Positions 24,439 to 32,676 of a stretch of 33,594 nt of DNA are shown here, in pieces. The DNA is taken from the NCBI GenBank assembly GCA_016283175.1, contig JAEEMK010000055.1, positions 1 to 33,594 on the forward strand, read 5' to 3'. The first letter of the stretch is position 1; each line of letters begins with the position of its first letter. The position numbers were made by a program, and so were the translations under genes. The stretch comes from Bacteroidales bacterium. Its GTDB lineage: Bacteria > Bacteroidota > Bacteroidia > Bacteroidales > P3. The notes beneath the pieces are model-generated. The model made no database searches. It was not told the DNA's origin and was given only the letters and a program-made list of their open reading frames with translations.

Positions 24439-24972
24439 CTAATATTCTTTCAAAAGTTTGACCAACATCTGTTTGGCGCGGGTGAGAGCCGACCTCACGG
24501 TATTCTCTTTGGTTTTCATTATTTTTGCCACTTCAGCGAAGTCGTACCCCTCTATCTCACAAAGGTTGAGCACTGTGCGGAACGAAGCCGGTAGCTGTTG
24601 CATAACCTTGACAACCATATCGGCGTCAACCTTGGCTATGATTTCATTGCCGTTGCAATAGTCGTCAGTCACATTGGTGTCAACATCACCCGACGCTGCC
24701 AAAGGCAGTTCCTTGCGTTGTGCATTTACAGCCGTGTAGACCATAATGCGCCTCATCCACGGCTCGACGGCATTGATGTCGCGCAAACGATGAAGATTTT
24801 CAAACACCTTAATGAAACCATCGTGAAGCACATCCTCGGCGGCGGCGCTCGAACGTGTGTACCTCAGGCATACACCATACATTTTCGGTGCGTAGCGTTC
24901 ATAGAAAGCGCTATATGCTCTTTGGTCTTTACGAAGACAGCCCTCTATCAGATGTGCATCGTCCTGTTTCAT
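24439..24972 (-). CDS. ECF-family RNA polymerase sigma factor
   Basis: The 177-residue protein has sigma region 2 at about 22-90 (FYERYAPKMYGVCLRYTRSS, AEDVLHDGFIKVFENL) and region 4 at about 120-175 (LPASFRTVLNLCEIEGYDFA, KTKENTVRSALTRAKQML). Regions 1 and 3 are absent, which defines the ECF group. A 10-bp palindrome ACTATATAGT (24976-24985) sits three bases before the ATG. The gene lies 48 bases after trmO and six bases before the anti-sigma-like gene, its probable partner. Target promoters are unknown. Confidence 0.94.
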   Translation of the reverse strand: MKQDDAHLIEGCLRKDQRAYSAFYERYAPKMYGVCLRYTRSSAAAEDVLHDGFIKVFENLHRLRDINAVEPWMRRIMVYTAVNAQRKELPLAASGDVDTNVTDDYCNGNEIIAKVDADMVVKVMQQLPASFRTVLNLCEIEGYDFAEVAKIMKTKENTVRSALTRAKQMLVKLLKEY

Positions 24973-25020
24973 TATACTATATAGTCACAAAAAAAAACGT
25001 TTTTGCTGTAAAGAGAAATG

Positions 25021-25704
25021 TTAAAAAATATCAACAACTTCCACCGTATTGTCATTCAACACTTTGAAGCGGATATTTTTTCCCAAAAAAAGCATTCCGT
25101 ACACACGTTCGTTGTCGTGATGATATGAAGGGCGCGGATCGTTGGCCAATATTTCGAACAAAGGAGTGCGCATCGAAGGCTTTATTTTCGAAAGCATATC
25201 AGGCGGGCAGTGCACTTCAAGCCTGTGCGACGACGGAGTCGGTGCAAAACCACTTCGTGCGTTGGGATGGGCGTCGGTGTATGGCAGATAGGGCTTGATG
25301 TCGTAAATTGGTGTGCCGTCCATAAGATCGGCGCCGGTCACATTAAGCACCGGGCCGTCGGGACAGTGCCAGTCGACACCAATCAGCCGTACCGAGGACA
25401 AAGCCAAACCGTTGGGACGGAATGACGAACGCGTGGCAAAGACACCCATACGCTGGTTGCCACCCAGCCGCGGCGGCCGCACTGTGGGCGACCATCCATC
25501 CTTCTCGTTCTCCGAAAAACGCCATATAAGCCACAAATAGTCAAAATCCTCAATGCCACGCAGCGCCTCGGCATTGCGGAATTCCGGTTCAAAGACAATC
25601 CTCGACACGATGCCGTCGACAATATTGCTTTGGCGGGGAATGCCGAATTTTTGTGCAAAGGCTCCGAAAAGCTTGGCTATGGGTTTGATATTCACTTCTT
25701 CCAT
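25021..25704 (-). CDS. trmO: tRNA (N6-threonylcarbamoyladenosine37-N6)-methyltransferase TrmO
   Basis: The start MEEVNIKPIAKLFGAF (ATG 25702-25704) fits the family; it overlaps the PAP2 gene end by 13 bases. The 227-residue protein has GIPRQSNIV, RIVFEPEFRN, WSPTVRPPRLGGN and MGVFATRSSFRPN, the TsaA/YaeB signatures of the N-terminal SAM-binding beta barrel, and DIKPYLPYTDAHP. TrmO methylates t6A37 of tRNA-Thr. The usual RPNP(I) segment reads RPNGLALSSVRL here. The C-terminal domain is shorter than in E. coli but complete by family standards. Confidence 0.94.
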   Translation of the reverse strand: MEEVNIKPIAKLFGAFAQKFGIPRQSNIVDGIVSRIVFEPEFRNAEALRGIEDFDYLWLIWRFSENEKDGWSPTVRPPRLGGNQRMGVFATRSSFRPNGLALSSVRLIGVDWHCPDGPVLNVTGADLMDGTPIYDIKPYLPYTDAHPNARSGFAPTPSSHRLEVHCPPDMLSKIKPSMRTPLFEILANDPRPSYHHDNERVYGMLFLGKNIRFKVLNDNTVEVVDIF

Positions 25705-26390
25705 ACTTTCCTTTCGATATAATCGTTCAACCAGTAAGAAAGGTCGGCGGCAATAATTCCAAAGCCTGCTCCAGCCAGCACATCGCCAGTCCAATGGCGG
25801 TCGTTGTAGACACGCATAAAACCCGTAAGAAGCGCCACAGCATAGCCGGCAACAGGAATCCAGGGCGACGTATGTCCATACTCGAGGCGAAGCAGTTCAG
25901 CACCGGAAAAAGCAAACGAGGTGTGTCCCGAAGGAAAACTGTTTCTCGAACTAAAATCGGGTCTCATTTCATCGACAAAGAACTTCACCGAGTGCACCAA
26001 GGTCGTGGAAATGACAGCACTGCCCAGCGCGCGGCGCATCAGCGGCCAGTCGCTGTGACGCGAAGGCACACCGCACAAATTGAGTGCAACAGTCGAAACA
26101 AGCGGCACAAACTGAATAACATTGTCGAAAGTCAACGGTCTGAAATCCATACTGCCGCGACGCCACATCTGCACTTCCTCGCGAATGAGAAGGTTCTGGC
26201 GCATCATCGGCTCGCAAAACATCGGCGAAGCTCCCGTGGCAATGGCCAGACCTGTCAGCGATGCCGGCAGAGGACTCTGCAAGACCAGTCCGGGACCTTT
26301 TTCAAAAGCAATAGAGTCCTGTGCCACGGCAGGCGCAGCAGGCAGGAGCCACAGCACAGCGGCAGTCAATATAAAAGCCAGTCGTTTCAA
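25692..26390 (-). CDS. PAP2 superfamily phosphatase, exported, TTG start
   Basis: The frame begins with TTG (26388-26390) directly in a signal peptide KRLAFILTAAVLWLLPAAPA, and no ATG or GTG gives an intact signal, so TTG is the likely start. The TTG overlaps the comB-like stop as TTGA. The 232-residue protein has the three PAP2 motifs: KFFVDEMRP (near 135-143), PSGH (near 152-155) and RVYNDRHWTGDVLAG (near 194-208). Substrates may be undecaprenyl pyrophosphate, phosphatidyl-glycerophosphate or lipid A phosphate; the sequence does not decide. The active site would face the periplasm. Confidence 0.9.
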   Translation of the reverse strand: MKRLAFILTAAVLWLLPAAPAVAQDSIAFEKGPGLVLQSPLPASLTGLAIATGASPMFCEPMMRQNLLIREEVQMWRRGSMDFRPLTFDNVIQFVPLVSTVALNLCGVPSRHSDWPLMRRALGSAVISTTLVHSVKFFVDEMRPDFSSRNSFPSGHTSFAFSGAELLRLEYGHTSPWIPVAGYAVALLTGFMRVYNDRHWTGDVLAGAGFGIIAADLSYWLNDYIERKVWKK

Positions 26391-27106
26391 GGTTTTGCTA
26401 TCAATTTGCCGTTAACATATTCAGGCACCAGCCTGCACAAGCCGGATGTCAAAGACCACCGTATGTCGTCCTCGCAGCCCAGCCGCAGCAACCGCTGCAC
26501 GTGCGTAGCCTTGAGGCAATAGGAATAGAGGTCGCTTTTGGCATCGTTCCATAGCGCCAGAGCCATCATTGCGGCATCGTTGACCAGCTGCAGTTCTACG
26601 CCCTTTCGTCCGATTCTATCGATCAGTGCGCCGGCGAAGACAGTGTCCTCGAGCGACGGGTCGCCCTTCCATCCCGAGCACAGCACGACAATATCCCTCT
26701 CGCCGCCTGCCACAAGCTGCGACGCCAGGGCATCGATGTTCGGGAACGAACCGACAAAGAGCCGGTCCGAATCGGCAGCACGGAGTATTGAAACAGTACC
26801 ATTTGTGGTGGAATAGGCCAGCTTCTGGCCACTGAGGTCCATAGTCATATATTCGGTTGGAGAGTTGCCGCACGTGGCTCCGTGCAGCTTTTCGCCATTG
26901 CGTTCGGCAGCAAGAGTGTAGCCCATACGGCGGTAGAGCGGCAGCTGCTCGATCGAATCTAGCGGCACAATCTCTTCAGCGCCAGCCGCAAAAGCAGCAC
27001 AGACGGCCGACGTGGCACGCAGCACATCGACAGCCACAGCGTAGTGGTTGACCTTGATGTTGCGACCCTCGTAAAGCGTCGGCGACAGAACGACCTCAAT
27101 TCTCAT
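26387..27106 (-). CDS. comB: ComB-like 2-phosphosulfolactate phosphatase family protein
   Basis: The start MRIEVVLSPTLYE (ATG 27104-27106) is chosen because the longer open frame runs back into the RNase P RNA gene. The 239-residue protein has VAVDVLRATSAVCAAFAAGA near residue 24, LYSTTNGT-like AYSTTNGTVSILRAAD near residue 98, SFPNIDALA and VVLCSGWKGDPSLEDTVFAG, all typical of the ComB family (PF04029). In methanogens ComB dephosphorylates phosphosulfolactate during coenzyme M synthesis; Bacteroidota do not make coenzyme M, so the true substrate is uncertain. It heads a minus-strand gene string with PAP2 and trmO. Confidence 0.88.
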   Translation of the reverse strand: MRIEVVLSPTLYEGRNIKVNHYAVAVDVLRATSAVCAAFAAGAEEIVPLDSIEQLPLYRRMGYTLAAERNGEKLHGATCGNSPTEYMTMDLSGQKLAYSTTNGTVSILRAADSDRLFVGSFPNIDALASQLVAGGERDIVVLCSGWKGDPSLEDTVFAGALIDRIGRKGVELQLVNDAAMMALALWNDAKSDLYSYCLKATHVQRLLRLGCEDDIRWSLTSGLCRLVPEYVNGKLIAKP

Positions 27107-27148
27107 AAGACATAGGTTTTTCTTCCAGCAAATAATCGATAAAAAAAA

Positions 27149-27519
27149 GAAACGGCAGCTTGTAAGCCGGGTTCTGTCACCGCCGAAGCGGCTCTCTATC
27201 ATTAATCTAGGACATCCGTCGCCGAATGCCTCAATCAACCTACCCCCCGACAACGGACGAGTCAACCCTTGACTGTCGGTATATTTGGTTTTTCAGCCCA
27301 TAAGGTTTACCATCATATACATCGCTGCATACGTCGTGAGCTCTTGCCTCGCGTTTTCACCCTTGCCGGCCGAAACCGGCGGTTTATTTTCTGTGGCACT
27401 ATCTGTGGCGCGTCCCTTGCGGAAACGCACCCCTTCCCGTTAGGAAGTATGGTGACTCTGTGCTGCCCGGACTTTCCTCCCGCAGATTACACTGCCGGCG
27501 ATAGAGCGGCTGCCGTTTC
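27149..27519 (-). ncRNA. rnpB: RNase P RNA (bacterial class A)
   Basis: The 371-nt region folds on itself by an 11-bp P1 helix (GAAACGGCAGC at 27519-27509 with GCTGCCGTTTC at 27159-27149). Conserved blocks are GAGGAAAGTCCGGGC near the 5' end, GGGTGAAAACGCGAGGCAAG with AGAGCTCACG, GGTAAACC, and ACAGAACCCGGCTTA near the 3' end. These are the universal P4-containing core segments of the ribozyme that matures tRNA 5' ends. T8 on the minus strand (27148-27141) right after P1 makes the P1 strand end act as terminator. The comB-like gene starts 35 bases beyond. Confidence 0.97.
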
Positions 27520-27525
27520 AGTTTG

Positions 27526-27556
27526 CAAAAATACACATTTTCGGCAATACGGCAAA
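27526..27556 (-). promoter_or_regulatory. Bacteroidota-type promoter of rnpB
   Basis: On the minus strand TTTG (27556-27553), exactly 19 bases, then TATTTTTG (27533-27526). The predicted start, about seven bases on, coincides with the 5' end of the P1 helix at 27519. Confidence 0.9.
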
Positions 27557-27978
27557 AAAATATTTTTACACCATACTACCTATTATCTCCGTTTCCGACA
27601 CGGTCGAAGCTATCAACTGCCATAACATTTCCATAATTATCACATACTGCAGAATGAAAAATGTATTAGAAGCACCTACCACGGAGTAAGTTAGAATGCA
27701 TAATTTTAACAGCATTAGCCATATAGGAAGCTAATAAAACAAAACACAATCGATTATATACAGATACAAAAAAGCAGCATTTTTACAAGTACGCCCCAAT
27801 GTCCTGCAAGCATATATTTGATTCAATTATTACTATTTTTTTTGCTTTTGGAATTTTTTCCCAACTGTTTCATTTTTTATTTGTATCTTTGCATTTTGTA
27901 AAAATCAGTCGTGCTGGTCGTCAAACCGCACTACTATTCTTGGTATCATATTAAAAAACAAAAATATACAGCCACTAT
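27557..27978. other. Gene-free interval between rnpB and the DUF4810 gene
   Basis: About 420 AT-rich bases. The only element recognised is the plus-strand -7 box at 27884-27891. No coding frame and no clear RNA structure were seen. Confidence 0.6.
27884..27891 (+). promoter_or_regulatory. Probable -7 box for the DUF4810 lipoprotein operon
   Basis: TATCTTTG followed by CA matches TAnnTTTG and would give a leader of about 80 bases before the ATG at 27979. A -33 TTTG at standard spacing is not present. Confidence 0.6.
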
Positions 27979-28467
27979 ATGAAAAAAAATCACTTGCTGG
28001 GATTCCTAATGATAACCCTTGGGATTGCAATGCTGGAGGCTTGTTCGTCGTCGCAGTTTGTGGTCGACGAGACCATTCTTCTGGCATACTGCAAAGAGCC
28101 GTCGCAGGCCAATCTTGAGAATCTTTCTAAGAACTACGGCACCCTGATCAACAAAACCCGCAAGACCGGCTTGAAGCAGCCCGGCATATACAGCGACTAT
28201 GCTGTTTCACTTGTAAAACAAGGTCGACGTGCCGAAGCAAACAGCTGGTTCAACCGTGAGATAAGCGAATTTGCTTCGTCGCGCAACTATGTTATGCAAC
28301 TCAAACGCATCTTGATTCCTGAATTTATAAACGACAACAATATCAAGATTGATGACACCGAAGGGAGCGACAACGATGCCCTCTCGCCTACAAGCCGTGC
28401 CGCCGCCGAAGAGCGTGCTGCCTCGGTGATGGACAAGAAAGAAGAAAACAAAAAAAATAACAAATAA
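27979..28467 (+). CDS. DUF4810 family lipoprotein
   Basis: The 162-residue protein has a lipoprotein signal peptide with lipobox LEAC (Cys22). A compact helical region follows (about 30-115) including SLVKQGRRAEANSWFNREI, which matches the DUF4810 family with a TPR-like hairpin. The last 40 residues are charged and probably disordered. In other bacteria DUF4810, DUF799 and a CsgG/LpoB-type lipoprotein are encoded together as an outer-membrane-associated set of unknown mechanism. Here DUF799 follows after 16 bases, but no CsgG-like gene is upstream. Confidence 0.82.
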   Translation: MKKNHLLGFLMITLGIAMLEACSSSQFVVDETILLAYCKEPSQANLENLSKNYGTLINKTRKTGLKQPGIYSDYAVSLVKQGRRAEANSWFNREISEFASSRNYVMQLKRILIPEFINDNNIKIDDTEGSDNDALSPTSRAAAEERAASVMDKKEENKKNNK

Positions 28468-28483
28468 CAATGAGGTTTTCATT

Positions 28484-29260
28484 ATGAAACGTTTATACGT
28501 AGCCATTATACTGCTTGCAATCTTTTTCGGTGCCTGTAAGAGTGAAAAGAAAATCAACTCATACGAAGACATATACAGCGAACGGCCGACAGTGATATAC
28601 ATTGCACCCATCAACGACAAGGCTGAACGCAAAGTGGAGAAATACCCAACAGACATTGAATACAACAACGAACTGAACACAGCCAAAGCATATTTATTCC
28701 AAACAGTTTCAGCTCCATTGATAAGGAACGGATACTATGTCATCGGTCCAGTTGCCTCTACACAAATAGCCGAAGCAATGGATTACAGTCCAAAGAAGCT
28801 GCGCAACGGTGACCTGTCGGCATTCCGTAATGATTACGGTATCGACGCAGTTATGATTGTGACATTGCATAAATGGAAAGATGGTAACGGCACCAAAACA
28901 GCCTTTTTGGAATACCAATTGCGGTCAACCAAGACAAATGTCGACCTGATGCACACTTGGGTTATGGCTGTAAAACAGGTTTCTACCAACCTAAAAGGCG
29001 ACCCCATCACTTTAAGCAACGACACGCGCTTCGCAAAACGGTTGGGAGTCGACAACGGCACAGCGCAACGCAGTTTCTTGATGGGAAAAGTCAATGACTA
29101 CGTGCTTCGCGACCTCCCCACCAGTAGCCTTCGACGTCAATTTGAGAAGGATCAATACCAAAATGCCAACCCAACATACATAAAGTATGTATGGTTTGAC
29201 GGTGGTGCCGACGTACAGAACTGCACGGCAGAGGAATACGAATCAAATGCATTCCTATAA
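28484..29260 (+). CDS. DUF799/GNA1162 family lipoprotein
   Basis: The 258-residue protein has a lipobox FGAC (Cys18). Family features include TVIYIAPINDKAERKVEKYP, SAPLIRNGYYVIGPVAS, the EAMDY block, and DYGIDAVMIVTLHKW. GNA1162 homologues are periplasm-facing outer membrane lipoproteins with a TolB/CsgG-like alpha/beta fold and are linked to transport or envelope assembly; function is not established. It is probably co-transcribed with the DUF4810 gene. Confidence 0.85.
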   Translation: MKRLYVAIILLAIFFGACKSEKKINSYEDIYSERPTVIYIAPINDKAERKVEKYPTDIEYNNELNTAKAYLFQTVSAPLIRNGYYVIGPVASTQIAEAMDYSPKKLRNGDLSAFRNDYGIDAVMIVTLHKWKDGNGTKTAFLEYQLRSTKTNVDLMHTWVMAVKQVSTNLKGDPITLSNDTRFAKRLGVDNGTAQRSFLMGKVNDYVLRDLPTSSLRRQFEKDQYQNANPTYIKYVWFDGGADVQNCTAEEYESNAFL

Positions 29261-29304
29261 ACTATATTATTTGAGAATCACAAACACCACGACGAAAGAA
29301 TACA

Positions 29305-32109
29305 ATGAAAAAATTGTTTTTCCTTTTATTGCTGACCGTATTCTTCTACGGCAGCGTAATGGCTGTGCCAGCCTTTCCTGAAAAAATCATTTTCACACAA
29401 CCAGGTAGCGAAACAACGGTATCCATTTATCTGAAAGGCGACGAACGTGTACACTGGGCCGAAACAGTCGACGGATACAGCTTGCTGCACAGCAGCAACG
29501 GCAGTCTTGTCTATGCACGTTGCAACGACAATGGTGATATGGTCGCGACCGACTTCCTTGCCACCGAAATCGATGCCCGTAGCAAAGAGGTGGAAGCATT
29601 TTTGAAAAAAACGCCTAAGCATCTGCACTTTAGCCAGCGTCAAGTAGACGAGATGCTTTCAATATGGAAGCAGGTAGAGAACGCCAAATCTGGACCAAAG
29701 ACAATGAGCAACGTCATTGGATATAAGAAATTCCTCGTCATTTTGTTCGAATTCAGCGACAGAGCAATGACACACTCAAAAATGGAGTTCAAGGAGCTGT
29801 TCAATCAGGTCAACTACACCGCCGGCGGCCGCACAGGCAGTGTGCGCGACTACTACTATGATGTCAGTGGCGGATTATTCACTCTCAAAGTCGACGTGGT
29901 GGGACCATTCACAGGAGCATATAACACAGCATACTATGGAGCCACCGACTATGGTTCACAGGCTTTCGCACGAGAAGCTGTTGATTCTGCAGCAAACTAT
30001 GTGGATTTTTCCGACTACGACAACGATAACGACGGTTACATCGACGGATTGCACATCATATTTGCTGGCTACGGTGAAGAGGCCGGTGCTAGTTCCGACT
30101 GCATCTGGTCACACAAATGGAATATTTTTGACGCACCCACATACAACAACACCGTTGTTGACGTGTATTCTTGCTCACCTGAATGCAACAGTTATTACGG
30201 GGGGAAAATCACCAATATTGGTGTCATTTGCCACGAGTTGGGACACGTTTTCGGTGCTCCCGACTACTACGACACAGACTACAGCGGCAGTGGCGGAGAA
30301 TATCCCGGGCTTGGCCAATGGGACATTATGTCGAGCGGCAGCTGGAATCGTGGTGGCATCACACCGGCACACCACAATCCATACACAAAAATCTACATCT
30401 ATCACTGGGCAACCTGCGACACCATTGACGGAACACCGAAAACAGTCGTAATGAGTCCCACAGATGTAACCAACGGAAACTTCCACCGTATCAATACCTC
30501 TACACAGGGTGACTTCTTCCTGATAGAAAACCGTCAGAAAGTTAAGTGGGACAAATTCCTGCCAGGCAACGGTATGTTGGTATACCACATACACCCTTCG
30601 GCTTACGGTGCCAACGTAAGCAACTCGCGCCATCCACAACAAATATACATTTTGGCAAAAACCAATGAGACCGACTCATTCCCGACGAACTCGCCGTCAA
30701 GTTATGGAAACCTGAATTCTGCCACGGCAACATTCCCCGGCGACTATGGACGACGTTATGAATTGACCGATAACTCTGTGCCCTGGTTCCGTCCGTGGTC
30801 GGGAGTTGCAAACAACATACCGTTCTACAATATATCTGAAAACAGCTCGACAAAGCAGCTGTTCCTGACTGTAGGAAACGCTTCGCCAGACCCTATGGAA
30901 GCAGAAGCTGAAGGCATAGACCAACAGACCATCGCCTTGCGCTGGAAAAAATACGGCAACTACAACACTATGATTGTTGTCAACACCGATGCCAACAGCT
31001 TTGGCACCCCTGAAGGCCATTACAATGTGGGCGACACCGTCGACGGCGGTGGCATTGTGATTTACAAAGGCAACAGTTCAAACACCTTAGCAACAGATTT
31101 GCTTAACAACCATTTGTATCATTTCCGCCTGTACAGTTGCAAAAACGACACCACCTATTCGGATGGTATCTATGTCCAGGGGCAGACGCTGAACTGCAGC
31201 AATTTCGACTGGCAAAACGAGGATTTCGAGAGTACAGCTTGCGGCATACTGCCAGAATGCTGGAGCGGCAATTGGAACGTCGACAGCGTTATGGGACAAA
31301 AGGCTATGGTCAGCTTCGGCGAAGGATGGCAGATCGTAAGCTGCCGCCCGTTCTCATTCGACACATTACACAATGCCGTTCTTCACTTCAAACTGAATTT
31401 CAACAATCTCTGCGACGAGACAAGTTGTCTAAAAACAGAATACCGCGAAAATGCCAGTGCTGAATGGGTCACAGTTGACAGCACAATATGGATGTTTGGA
31501 TCTGCAACGTGGCGCGATATTTATTTACAGCTGCCAAATGCAGGCGACCGAAGTAGAATCCGTTTTTCGGCATATACAGTAAACGGTGCACAAATTGCCA
31601 TCGACAACGTTGAAATAAACAAAGGATCGCTTATCTTTGCGAGTAGCGACAACAATGGAGACATCCATCCACGTGGATACTCCGTCCTTGCCGAAAACGA
31701 CACAATCAAATACACTATCATACCTATCTCGGGGCACGACATCGACCACGTGGAACTTGACGGCCACGCCCTTGCACCATATATGATTGAATTGCAGGAC
31801 AACGGCACATACAGCTATAAACTTCACAGTGTCGTCGGGCCACACACCGTCAAAGCAATCTTTAAAAGAAAAGCCACCATTGACAATGTCTTACAAGAAA
31901 ACATTGTTGTTTATCCCAATCCTGCCGAGAGCACAATCACTGTGGTTACAAAACCTGGACAGGAAATCACTATTTATGACATAATGGGCCATCAGACAAT
32001 AAGACAAAAGAGTTGCTCTGAAACCCTGACAATCAACATACAACACCTCTCTAAAGGCATATATATGTTGCGGTGCGGAGATACAGTCACAAAGGTAATC
32101 AAAAAATAA
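29305..32109 (+). CDS. Secreted M6-family metalloprotease with T9SS type A sorting domain
   Basis: The 934-residue protein has a signal peptide (about 1-20), a propeptide-like region to about residue 140, and an M6 (immune inhibitor A-like) catalytic domain to about 430. The zinc motif is HELGHVFGAPDYYD, with His310, Glu311 and His314, and Asp320 as probable third ligand. A fibronectin-like segment (about 530-630) and a jelly-roll/MAM-like domain (about 635-775) follow. The last 70 residues are a type A sorting domain: VVYPNPAESTITV, ITIYDIMGH and LSKGIYMLR. It would be exported by T9SS, likely processed, and degrade host or food proteins. It lies 44 bases after the DUF799 gene. Confidence 0.93.
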   Translation: MKKLFFLLLLTVFFYGSVMAVPAFPEKIIFTQPGSETTVSIYLKGDERVHWAETVDGYSLLHSSNGSLVYARCNDNGDMVATDFLATEIDARSKEVEAFLKKTPKHLHFSQRQVDEMLSIWKQVENAKSGPKTMSNVIGYKKFLVILFEFSDRAMTHSKMEFKELFNQVNYTAGGRTGSVRDYYYDVSGGLFTLKVDVVGPFTGAYNTAYYGATDYGSQAFAREAVDSAANYVDFSDYDNDNDGYIDGLHIIFAGYGEEAGASSDCIWSHKWNIFDAPTYNNTVVDVYSCSPECNSYYGGKITNIGVICHELGHVFGAPDYYDTDYSGSGGEYPGLGQWDIMSSGSWNRGGITPAHHNPYTKIYIYHWATCDTIDGTPKTVVMSPTDVTNGNFHRINTSTQGDFFLIENRQKVKWDKFLPGNGMLVYHIHPSAYGANVSNSRHPQQIYILAKTNETDSFPTNSPSSYGNLNSATATFPGDYGRRYELTDNSVPWFRPWSGVANNIPFYNISENSSTKQLFLTVGNASPDPMEAEAEGIDQQTIALRWKKYGNYNTMIVVNTDANSFGTPEGHYNVGDTVDGGGIVIYKGNSSNTLATDLLNNHLYHFRLYSCKNDTTYSDGIYVQGQTLNCSNFDWQNEDFESTACGILPECWSGNWNVDSVMGQKAMVSFGEGWQIVSCRPFSFDTLHNAVLHFKLNFNNLCDETSCLKTEYRENASAEWVTVDSTIWMFGSATWRDIYLQLPNAGDRSRIRFSAYTVNGAQIAIDNVEINKGSLIFASSDNNGDIHPRGYSVLAENDTIKYTIIPISGHDIDHVELDGHALAPYMIELQDNGTYSYKLHSVVGPHTVKAIFKRKATIDNVLQENIVVYPNPAESTITVVTKPGQEITIYDIMGHQTIRQKSCSETLTINIQHLSKGIYMLRCGDTVTKVIKK

Positions 32110-32153
32110 ATGTTAAACAAATATAAAAAAATCACCATTCGGAAAAACATATG

Positions 32154-32161
32154 TATCTTTG
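32154..32161 (+). promoter_or_regulatory. Probable -7 box for the Ala/Lys-rich lipoprotein gene
   Basis: TATCTTTG followed by CA, an exact TAnnTTTG match, 46 bases before the ATG at 32208. No TTTG at the standard -33 spacing. Confidence 0.65.
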
Positions 32162-32207
32162 CAAATTGATATTTAACGAAGAAAATTATCTAAAACATTA
32201 AAAAACA

Positions 32208-32627
32208 ATGAAAAAAGTATTTTTATTCCTTGCCAGCGCTATGATTTGCGCAGCTATGGCTTCCTGCAACGGTAATGCAGAGGCTACCGACAGCACTATG
32301 GACACCACCGCCATCGATCAGACCGAGGTCAACGAGCCCGCTACTGAATGCACCGAGGCTAACAACGACGCTCGCCAGGCTGCTATTATGGACGCTGCTC
32401 AGCAGATTTGCAACTGCGGCGACATCCTGAACTGCGTTAACACCGTTATCGACCAGAGCTTTGCCGAGTATGCTAACGACGCTGATTTCAAAGCCGCTGT
32501 TAAAGCTGAGGCTGAGAAGTGCATCGCCAACAAGGTTAAAGACGCTGCTGTCGAGAAGACCAAAGACGTTGCCAAAGACGCTGCCAAGAAAGGCGTAGAG
32601 GAAGGTCTGAAAGCTCTCAAGAAATAA
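32208..32627 (+). CDS. Small Ala/Lys-rich lipoprotein of unknown function
   Basis: The 139-residue protein has a lipoprotein signal with lipobox MASC (Cys20). A Thr/Glu-rich spacer is followed by a region with five further cysteines (TEC, ICNCGDILNC, EKC) and an amphipathic helical tail rich in KDAA/KTKD units (about residues 108-139) that resembles 11-residue LEA-type repeats. Of 29 alanine codons 20 are GCT, which differs from most genes here and points to high expression. It has its own -7 box and terminator. No family was recognised. Confidence 0.82.
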   Translation: MKKVFLFLASAMICAAMASCNGNAEATDSTMDTTAIDQTEVNEPATECTEANNDARQAAIMDAAQQICNCGDILNCVNTVIDQSFAEYANDADFKAAVKAEAEKCIANKVKDAAVEKTKDVAKDAAKKGVEEGLKALKK

Positions 32628-32647
32628 GTAGAGTCTTCCAAAAGAAC

Positions 32648-32676
32648 AAAAAAACGACCATACGGTCGCTTTTTTT
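32648..32676 (+). terminator. Rho-independent terminator of the Ala/Lys-rich lipoprotein gene
   Basis: CGACC / GGTCG arms with an ATAC loop, flanked by an A7 tract before and a T7 tract after. It lies about 20 bases after the stop codon. Confidence 0.9.

Noticed and set aside
27107-27265. Longer comB-like frame reaching upstream
   Set aside because: The extra residues are a translation of the 3' part of RNase P RNA.
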